Source of the DNA: Candidatus Aminicenantota bacterium
GTDB taxonomy: Bacteria; Acidobacteriota; Aminicenantia; Aminicenantales; UBA4085
Reading direction: 5' to 3'
DNA: 52,037 nucleotides
NCBI GenBank assembly: GCA_030691735.1
Contig: JAUYDS010000052.1
Span: 1-52,037 of the forward strand
Part shown: one piece after another, positions 45,669 to 52,037 of the stretch
Position numbering within the stretch: position 1 is the stretch's first letter
Layout of the letters: every line of letters begins with the position of its first letter
The notes under the pieces: model-generated
Seen by the model: the letters and a program-made list of their open reading frames with translations, nothing else
What the model was told of the DNA's origin: nothing
Database searches by the model: none
Translations under genes and position numbers: made by a program

Positions 45669-45923
45669 CTATCCATGCCGCCCCCTCCATCCCCGCCGGA
45701 TAGCACTAAATCCATTGAAAATAGCGCTTGACTTTGCTTATTTTCTTGTGCCACAATTCGGCCCAAGACGGGAATTCCTTAACATCATAAAGAGAAAGCT
45801 TTTTGTCCTGATGGGGAAAGGGATGTCGGAGTTTACCCTTTTATTTTTCGAAGAGAGCGATCCGTTTATTTCTCTGCATTCTGACCCGCCATCACCCGAA
45901 AAAACCATCTAAAGGGGGTTGCC
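45669..45923. other. Intergenic region before the large secreted protein
   Basis: No gene is supported. A TTGACT occurs at 45729-45734 but has no -10 at 16-18 nt. AAAGGGGGTTGCC directly before the ATG at 45924 is the ribosome-binding site. Confidence 0.4.
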
Positions 45924-48900
45924 ATGTCCTACCGCCGTATCTTCGGATGCGTTTTCTTCTCGATCTTGCTGGCCGTTTTAGCCTGGAGCCCGTCGGGGTC
46001 GATCTCGCAGCAGAACGCGAGCCTCGCGGAAACTACTTTACTCGCCGGCCGAAACGTCAATATGGTCTCGGGGACGACCCTGCCCGGCGGCGATCCCTGG
46101 CTGCAGCGCCAGAACGAGCCGTCGATTGCCGTGTCGACCCGCAACCCGATGCATCTCCTCGCCGGGGCTAACGACTACCGGACGGTCGATATGCCCGGCT
46201 CGGAAGGGGAGCTTCCGGGAAACGCGGCCAATTCGCCCATCGCCGCCGGCGATGCCTGGCTGGGAGTTTTTCAGTCGGTCGATCGCGGCGAATCCTGGAC
46301 GAGCACCATGCTGCCCGGCTATTCGCAAGGCGGATCGGGTTCCCCACTCTATGGATATACGGCCGCCGCCGATCCCGTCGTTCGCGCCGGGACGAACGGC
46401 ATCTTCTATTATGCAGGGATCGCTTTCAAGAGACTTTCCGCCACTCAGAACGGGGACAGCGCTCTCTTCCTAGCTCGCTATATTGATAACAACAACACCG
46501 ACGGAACGCCTCCGATCAAATACGTCGATACCCGCATCGTCGACAGCGTCACGGCCGCGTCCGGCCAGTTCATCGACAAGCCTTGGATCGCCGTGGATAT
46601 TCCCAACGCCGCCAACCAGACGGTGCCGATCTCCGCGCCCGACGTTCCCGCCCAGACCATAGCCGCCAACAATGTCTATATCGCTTACACCGTGTTCTCC
46701 GGGAGCGCGGCCGCGAATACGCTCAAGGGAAAGATCCTCTTCCGCAGCTCGGAGGATAACGGGGTCACCTGGAGCTCTACCGTCGAGATCAGCTCTGGGA
46801 GCGACATCAATCAAGGCGCGGTGATCGGGATTGATCCCGGATCCCCCAAGATGCTCTACGTCGCCTGGCGCCGGTTCAAAAAAGGAACTCAGACCGACGC
46901 CATCATGCTGGCCACCTCCAATGACGGCGGCAAGAATTTTCAGAAAGCCGTTCAGATCGCTTCTATCACGCCGTTCGACCAGGGATCGTCCGGCGCGACA
47001 TTCCGTTCCAACAGCTATCCGGCGATGACGGTCGATGACAAGGGCTACATCCACGTGGCCTGGACTGCGCGCGGATTCGGCCCGTCCAATGACTCCCGGA
47101 TCGTGATCTCATCCTCCAAGAACGGGGACTCGTGGTCGACGCCCAGGGCCATCGATAACCATTCCGGCCGGGGACATCAGTTCATGCCCTCGCTCGTCTA
47201 CACGGGCGGCAAGCTCATGATGGCCTGGTATGACGCTCGGAACGACGTCTCTGGAGCGTTTACGGATTACATGGACGAGAGCACGAGCGGGACCTTGCGC
47301 CATACGATCGATGTCCGGACGACCACCGCATCCCCCGGGAGCAGTCCGCCTTTCGGGTCCTCCATCCAGGTCTCTCGCTATCTGTTCGCCTTAGTCGACA
47401 ACACTCAAAATAGCAACACGAAAGAAATCTGTCAGGTTCAGTTCAATCCGCTGAATTATCCTCTGTTTAAGGGCGGGACGCAGCCGTTCCATGGGGATTA
47501 TGTCGATCTCGCGCCGTCTCCGATGTTCGTCCTGAAAAACAAGAAATGGCAGTTCAATACCGACGCCTCGAGCACGCCCATCTATCATGTCGCCTGGACG
47601 GACAACCGCGACGTGCGGCCTCCCGCCAACAACGACTGGACGAAATACAGCCCGCCGGTCTCCTCCCAAGCCGGGAATTTCCCGAGCCCGGCCTTCGGCG
47701 CTTGCGATCCCGTCACCGCGGGGATGCGGAACCAGAATATCTATACGGCATCCATCACGGGCGGGATCACCATCGGCACGCCGAGGAACGCCAAACCGCT
47801 GGGAGGCCTGGGGACGTATTCGAAAGGCCAGATCCCGCGGACCTTCATCGTCTTCGTCAAGAACGCTACAAGCGATATCAAGAGCTTTCGTTTGGCCATC
47901 GCCAGTCCTCCGACGGGAGGGACGGCGTCTTTCCTGGAATTCAAATCCCTGTCCAGCCTGGACGTGTCCGTCGCGCCGTATTCGGAGGTGGCCCGGTCCG
48001 TTTTCGTCACTTCGACGTCTCAGAGCGCCTCGGTCACGGTTCAGGTGACCGAGATCTTTTATCCGGGCGGGAATGCCGTCACCGGCGGCTTCACCGGCTC
48101 GGTCGTCATCAATCCGGACGACAGCAATCCGGCCATCCCGAGTGGAGACGACCTGGCCTATAAGGAATACTTCAATCCGAATATCATCAATCCCAACATC
48201 ATCAACCCGGATATCATCAATCCCAATATCATCAATTGGAACTACGCGAATCCGAACATCATCAATCCCAACATCATCAATCCGAACATCATCAATCCCA
48301 ATATCATCAACCCGAACATCATTAATCCCAATATCATCAACCCGAATATCATCAATCCGAACATTATCAATCCCAATATCATGAACGCGGCCGACGTTGT
48401 CTGGGAAGTCGAGAACCTGGGCAACACGTACTCGACATACACGGTACGGACGCTGACGTCCGCGTCGATCCCGGCCGGAATCGATACCCACCTCTTCATT
48501 TACCGGGTTCACTACACCCCTCAAGCGGGTGGAGTGGACTGCAGGCTGAAACAAGAGCCCCACTTCGAGCTGGTGGCCAGTATCCCCAATCCGAACATCA
48601 TCAATCCCAACATCATCAACCCCAACATCATCAATCCCAATATCATCAATCCGGATATCGAGAACGCGACATTCTATATCGGGCCAGGCGAAAGTGCGAT
48701 CGTCGATCTGCGGGTCATCGATCCGAATCCCTCGCAGGCCAATATCATGGCCAACGGACAGATGTTCAGCTTGACCAATTTCATGAAGACGATCGATTTC
48801 GCCGCGACCTCCCACAACGTGGACACGACCGACGTCGCGGCCGAACAGACGGTCCCGACGTTCGCCGCGACGGAATTGATGATCGGCACCTCCGCCCAGC

Positions 48901-51900
48901 TTCCCGACGCGAAGATCGGCACCCTCTACAGCCTCACCTTAAGCGCCTCAGGGCCCGGGGGAAGCTCGGCAACCTATACCTGGAAGCTGAATTCAGGCGA
49001 TCTGCCGCCCGGTCTCCTCCTGAGCTCGAACGGGGTCATCAGCGGCACGCCCCAGCCGGCGACCGGCGTGACCTATCCCTTCACCTGTCATTTCGTCCTC
49101 GAGGTCACGGACGGCTCTCTCAAGGACGAGGAAGAATTTTTCCTGACGATTTACAATACCCCCGCGCCGCCCGCTCTTTCGATCTCGACGACCTCGCCTC
49201 TGTCTAACGCCATTGTGGATTCCTTTTACGGGAAAACGCTCGAAGCCGTCGGCGGCACGTGGCCGCGATCCTGGAACGTGGTTTCCGGTTCGCTTCCTCC
49301 GGGATTGACGTTCGACACGGCCGGGGCGATCAGCGGAATTCCGACGACGACGGGAACCTACAGCTTCACGCTCCAGGTCACGGATTCCTCCGCGCCTCCG
49401 CAGACCGCCAGCAAGGCCTTCAGCCTTACCGTGATCCCGAATGCGGGCTCAGTGACCATTTCCGGGACCTGCTACAGTGTGGGGGGCAGCGGTTTGCCCG
49501 GAGTCCTGATGCACGGTCTCCCGGACGAACCGATGACCGATGCCAATGGCAATTATTCGGCTTCGGTTCCATCAGGCTGGTCGGGAGTCGTAACGCCGTT
49601 CGTCGTCGGCTGCGCCTTCACGCCCGAGAGCCGGCCGTATGCCTCGATCACGACGAATCAAACCGTTCAGGACTATAACGCCGTCGCTGGCGCGGCGGCC
49701 AAGCTGGCGTTCGGCGTGCAGCCGAGCGCGACCGCGGTGGGCGCGACGATCACGCCGGCGGTAACAGTCAAGATTCAGGATGCGGCCGGGAATTTGATCA
49801 CGACCGCGACGAATGTCGTCACGATATCGATCGGAACGAATCCCGGAGGCGGAACGCTGAGCGGGACGCTGACCAAAGCGGCCGTCGCCGGCGTCGCGAC
49901 CTTCAATGATCTCAAGCTCAACGCCGCCGGTACGGGCTACACGCTGAGCGCGACCGCGGCGGCCCTCACGGCGGCGACCTCCGGCGCGTTCAACGTCGTC
50001 TCCGCGGCGGGCCCGTCGGCGAAGCTGGCCTTCAAGGTGCAGCCGAGCAACACCGCGGCGGGCGTAGTGATCACGCCGGCGGTAACGGTGGAGATCCAGG
50101 ACGCCAATGGAAACTTGGTGGCAACCGCCACGGATACCGTGACCGTCGGCTTCCAAAACAATCCCGGCAGCGCGACGCTGGGAGGCACGTTATCCAAGGC
50201 GGCGATCGGCGGCGTCGCGACCTTCAATGATCTCAACATTAATAACATCGGCCAGGGATACATCCTAAGGGCCAGTTCCGGCAGTTTGGCGGCAGCCACA
50301 TCGGCTCCTTTCGACATCTTCACCGGGATCAATCCTTCGGCGACGTTGATCACTCCGGGCGTTTACGATCACATCGTCGTTTCAGCGGAAGGACAATGGT
50401 TTAAGGTCTTGATCAATGAGGGGAAGGACATCCAGGTCTCGACAAGCAATGCCGTCGCAACCTATAACGATCTCGATATCTACCTGTATGACAGCGCGGG
50501 GAAACTGGCGGTTGTAGCAATCGGTAACATGGGCAATGAGACGGTCTATCTGTCCAATGTCCCGGCCGGAATGTATTACTTCCAGATCTGGGCGGGGGGG
50601 GGCGTCGATTACACCTTGACCGTGGCCACGGGCGATCTCAATCTCGGCGAGATCACCGGCCGGATCACCAACGCCTTGAGCGGCAGTGCGATCCAAAACG
50701 TTTTTGTCCATCTTTATCCGGAGAATAATGGGACCTGGGCGGACCTGTTCGAAGCTGTCCCGACGGATCTAGCCGGGAATTACAAGATCGCTTATGCGCC
50801 GGGGAATTACAAACTCAACATCGCTTTCTATGAAACGATTCTGCCTTCCCCCGATCTCTATTCCCAAAGCCAATGGTACAACGGAAGCGCGGATTTCGCC
50901 AACGCGACCGTCGTCCAAATCTCCACTGGGTCGACCAACAGCGGCAAGGACGCGGCGCTCGCCAGCGGCGCAGCCATAGCGGGCCGGTTGACGAACGGGT
51001 CGGGCGGCCCGATCAGCGACGTTTATGTCAGGGCCTATGTGACAGGAAACACTACACCACAAAACACCGGAAGGTCTGACGGCAGCGGCAATTACGTCGT
51101 CAAACGGATCCCTATTTTGAGCGGCAGTCGCCAGGTCAAATTCGATACGTCGGTCTATAATGTCAATTATTTTTCGGAATGGTATGACGACAAATCATCT
51201 CAAACGGCGTCGGATCCGATCACGATCACGACCAACGCGACGACGGCGAATATCAACGCCGTTCTCGCGGAAGGCGGAATCATCAGCGGTCGGGTGACGA
51301 ACACATCGAACGCGGGGCTCGCCCTGGTCTACGCCAGAGTTTATAACCCCAGCAACGTCCTTGTCCGGAGCGCCGTAACGAACGCGAGCGGAAATTATGC
51401 CGTCCAAGGATTACAACCGGGCACTTACAAAGTCAAATTCGATACGAGCAGTGACGGCAACTACGTCACGGAGTGGTATGACAATAAGACCACCTTCGCC
51501 CTGGCGGATTCAGTCACGGTCGCCATCGGCCTGCCGGCCACTGCCAACGCCGAGCTCGCCACGGGCGGCGGTATTAGCGGCCGAGTGACAAATGCGGCGG
51601 GCAACGGAATCGCGAGCGCCAACGTCAATGTCAATGACCTCTCTAACAATTTCGTAAAAAGCGGCCTGACCAACGCGGATGGATACTATTCCGCCCAGGG
51701 TTTGGCAGCCGGGACCTACAAGGTCGCTTTCAACCCTCCCCAAGGTAGCTATTACGTAAAGCAGTGGTACGACGGAAAGGCCGATTTTAATACGTCAACT
51801 TCGGTCGTCGTCACGGCCGGCGCGACGACGTCGGGGATCAACGCCCAGCTTGCCACGGGCGGCGCGATCAGCGGCCGTGTGACGAACGAGTCGGGTCAAG

Positions 51901-52037
51901 GCATACAGAACGTCTCTGTCTGGCCCAGCTATCCGAACGGCAATTTCTTTGGCGTGGGTGGCGGCACGGACAACAATGGGAATTATACCCTCACGTTAGC
52001 GCCGGGAAATTACAAGCTCTTTTTCCATTCGTCTGCC
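45924..52037 (+). CDS. Very large secreted modular protein (3' end outside window)
   Basis: The frame stays open for 2038 codons to the window end. A signal peptide (~1-28) comes first. Residues ~50-520 form a BNR-like propeller with Asp-boxes (SVDRGESW ~118, SEDNGVTW ~276, SNDGGKNF ~333); sialidase catalytic residues are not evident. NPNII pentapeptide repeats lie at 751-820 and 889-913. Two He_PIG-type Ig domains (~993-1172, with PPGLLLSSNGVISGTP and PPGLTFDTAGAISGIP) follow. Next are a CarboxypepD_reg-like unit, two ~100-residue repeats starting KLAFxVQPS, a PPC domain (~1470-1570), and at least five regulatory-like repeats with ISGRVTN and EWYDxK. An adhesin or surface-display role is inferred; no catalytic site is seen. 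Confidence 0.85.
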   Translation, partial: MSYRRIFGCVFFSILLAVLAWSPSGSISQQNASLAETTLLAGRNVNMVSGTTLPGGDPWLQRQNEPSIAVSTRNPMHLLAGANDYRTVDMPGSEGELPGNAANSPIAAGDAWLGVFQSVDRGESWTSTMLPGYSQGGSGSPLYGYTAAADPVVRAGTNGIFYYAGIAFKRLSATQNGDSALFLARYIDNNNTDGTPPIKYVDTRIVDSVTAASGQFIDKPWIAVDIPNAANQTVPISAPDVPAQTIAANNVYIAYTVFSGSAAANTLKGKILFRSSEDNGVTWSSTVEISSGSDINQGAVIGIDPGSPKMLYVAWRRFKKGTQTDAIMLATSNDGGKNFQKAVQIASITPFDQGSSGATFRSNSYPAMTVDDKGYIHVAWTARGFGPSNDSRIVISSSKNGDSWSTPRAIDNHSGRGHQFMPSLVYTGGKLMMAWYDARNDVSGAFTDYMDESTSGTLRHTIDVRTTTASPGSSPPFGSSIQVSRYLFALVDNTQNSNTKEICQVQFNPLNYPLFKGGTQPFHGDYVDLAPSPMFVLKNKKWQFNTDASSTPIYHVAWTDNRDVRPPANNDWTKYSPPVSSQAGNFPSPAFGACDPVTAGMRNQNIYTASITGGITIGTPRNAKPLGGLGTYSKGQIPRTFIVFVKNATSDIKSFRLAIASPPTGGTASFLEFKSLSSLDVSVAPYSEVARSVFVTSTSQSASVTVQVTEIFYPGGNAVTGGFTGSVVINPDDSNPAIPSGDDLAYKEYFNPNIINPNIINPDIINPNIINWNYANPNIINPNIINPNIINPNIINPNIINPNIINPNIINPNIINPNIMNAADVVWEVENLGNTYSTYTVRTLTSASIPAGIDTHLFIYRVHYTPQAGGVDCRLKQEPHFELVASIPNPNIINPNIINPNIINPNIINPDIENATFYIGPGESAIVDLRVIDPNPSQANIMANGQMFSLTNFMKTIDFAATSHNVDTTDVAAEQTVPTFAATELMIGTSAQLPDAKIGTLYSLTLSASGPGGSSATYTWKLNSGDLPPGLLLSSNGVISGTPQPATGVTYPFTCHFVLEVTDGSLKDEEEFFLTIYNTPAPPALSISTTSPLSNAIVDSFYGKTLEAVGGTWPRSWNVVSGSLPPGLTFDTAGAISGIPTTTGTYSFTLQVTDSSAPPQTASKAFSLTVIPNAGSVTISGTCYSVGGSGLPGVLMHGLPDEPMTDANGNYSASVPSGWSGVVTPFVVGCAFTPESRPYASITTNQTVQDYNAVAGAAAKLAFGVQPSATAVGATITPAVTVKIQDAAGNLITTATNVVTISIGTNPGGGTLSGTLTKAAVAGVATFNDLKLNAAGTGYTLSATAAALTAATSGAFNVVSAAGPSAKLAFKVQPSNTAAGVVITPAVTVEIQDANGNLVATATDTVTVGFQNNPGSATLGGTLSKAAIGGVATFNDLNINNIGQGYILRASSGSLAAATSAPFDIFTGINPSATLITPGVYDHIVVSAEGQWFKVLINEGKDIQVSTSNAVATYNDLDIYLYDSAGKLAVVAIGNMGNETVYLSNVPAGMYYFQIWAGGGVDYTLTVATGDLNLGEITGRITNALSGSAIQNVFVHLYPENNGTWADLFEAVPTDLAGNYKIAYAPGNYKLNIAFYETILPSPDLYSQSQWYNGSADFANATVVQISTGSTNSGKDAALASGAAIAGRLTNGSGGPISDVYVRAYVTGNTTPQNTGRSDGSGNYVVKRIPILSGSRQVKFDTSVYNVNYFSEWYDDKSSQTASDPITITTNATTANINAVLAEGGIISGRVTNTSNAGLALVYARVYNPSNVLVRSAVTNASGNYAVQGLQPGTYKVKFDTSSDGNYVTEWYDNKTTFALADSVTVAIGLPATANAELATGGGISGRVTNAAGNGIASANVNVNDLSNNFVKSGLTNADGYYSAQGLAAGTYKVAFNPPQGSYYVKQWYDGKADFNTSTSVVVTAGATTSGINAQLATGGAISGRVTNESGQGIQNVSVWPSYPNGNFFGVGGGTDNNGNYTLTLAPGNYKLFFHSSA
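48174..48383 (+). repeat. NPNII pentapeptide repeat block 1 (14 units)
   Basis: Fourteen consecutive 15-bp units encode NPNII, with NPDII once, NWNYA once and NPNIM at the end. Codons vary (AAT/AAC, CCG/CCC, ATC/ATT), so the repeat is conserved at the protein level, not just duplicated DNA. PN-I-I-N fits the A(D/N)LXX register of pentapeptide-repeat beta helices. Confidence 0.95.
48588..48662 (+). repeat. NPNII pentapeptide repeat block 2 (5 units)
   Basis: Five units: four NPNII and a closing NPDIE. It is separated from block 1 by ~68 residues that form a beta-rich unit (VVWEVENLGNTYSTYTVRTL...). The two blocks may stack. Confidence 0.95.
50648..52037 (+). repeat. Tandem regulatory-like beta-sandwich repeats
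   Basis: Units of ~95 residues begin at about 50649, 50967, 51270, 51558 and 51855. Each has a GRVTN start, a GNYxxxxLxxGxYKVxF core and a (E/Q)WYDxK or WYNGS near its end. They resemble carboxypeptidase-regulatory or SpaA-type folds used as stalks. The last unit runs past the window edge. Confidence 0.75.

Noticed and set aside
45646-45912. 88-codon frame before the large secreted protein
   Set aside because: It begins in the inverted repeat, has no ribosome-binding site and no recognisable family.
48174-48662. CRISPR-like periodic DNA repeat
   Set aside because: The 15-bp units have no spacers and are in frame within a coding region.

Overview
The window looks like a chromosomal segment of a Gram-negative bacterium. 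It has outer-membrane-type and lipoprotein genes, a complete mraZ-to-ftsZ division and cell-wall (dcw) cluster, and gyrB-gyrA. Most of it is GC-rich; the first ~5 kb and the 5-7.3 kb block are visibly more AT-rich. The DRG-like TGS GTPase, the FecR/DUF6600 secreted protein, the two-HTH XRE family and the very large modular secreted protein would fit Acidobacteriota, perhaps an uncultured lineage such as Aminicenantes. That placement is inference from gene style, not proof.

Layout. 1-4950 is an accessory patch: a small XRE / zinc-ribbon / HTH mini-operon, a 3' fragment of the comM (yifB) gene, a RelBE-type toxin-antitoxin pair, an outer-membrane barrel gene behind a clear sigma-54 promoter, a PAS-HD-GYP c-di-GMP phosphodiesterase, and a second decayed comM 3' tail. 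4977-7282 (minus) holds an APS-reductase-type cysH followed after 5 nt by a zinc-ribbon PLP enzyme that resembles cysteate synthase more than ordinary threonine synthase. 7347-12088 (plus) is a tightly overlapping five-gene cluster (three extended SDRs, a PAP2/inositolphosphotransferase-like membrane enzyme, a CPBP-type membrane protein), followed by an APC amino-acid permease.

13590-30903 (minus) is one long dcw transcription unit: mraZ-rsmH-ftsL-ftsI-murE-murF-mraY-murD-ftsW-murG-murC-ftsQ-ftsA-ftsZ, with hutI translationally coupled to ftsZ at the end. murB and ddl are absent. A sigma-70 promoter and a canonical three-box MraZ operator sit upstream. ftsI, ftsQ and hutI end in C-terminal tails that are read through palindromic repeat DNA. 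Upstream lie a DUF2007 protein and a NUDIX hydrolase.

31894-40324 holds a sigma-54-preceded FecR/DUF6600 secreted protein, an M23 peptidase, a small membrane protein, a secreted cyclophilin, a secreted M28 peptidase, a TGS-domain GTPase with a duplicated remnant of its own 3' end, and a lipoprotein. 40490-45585 is gyrB-gyrA with its promoter. From 45924 to the window end runs a single open frame of at least 2038 codons: a secreted modular protein with a BNR-like propeller, two blocks of NPNII pentapeptide repeats, Ig-like domains, a PPC domain and tandem carboxypeptidase-regulatory-like repeats. No tRNA, rRNA, CRISPR array or intact transposase gene was seen.
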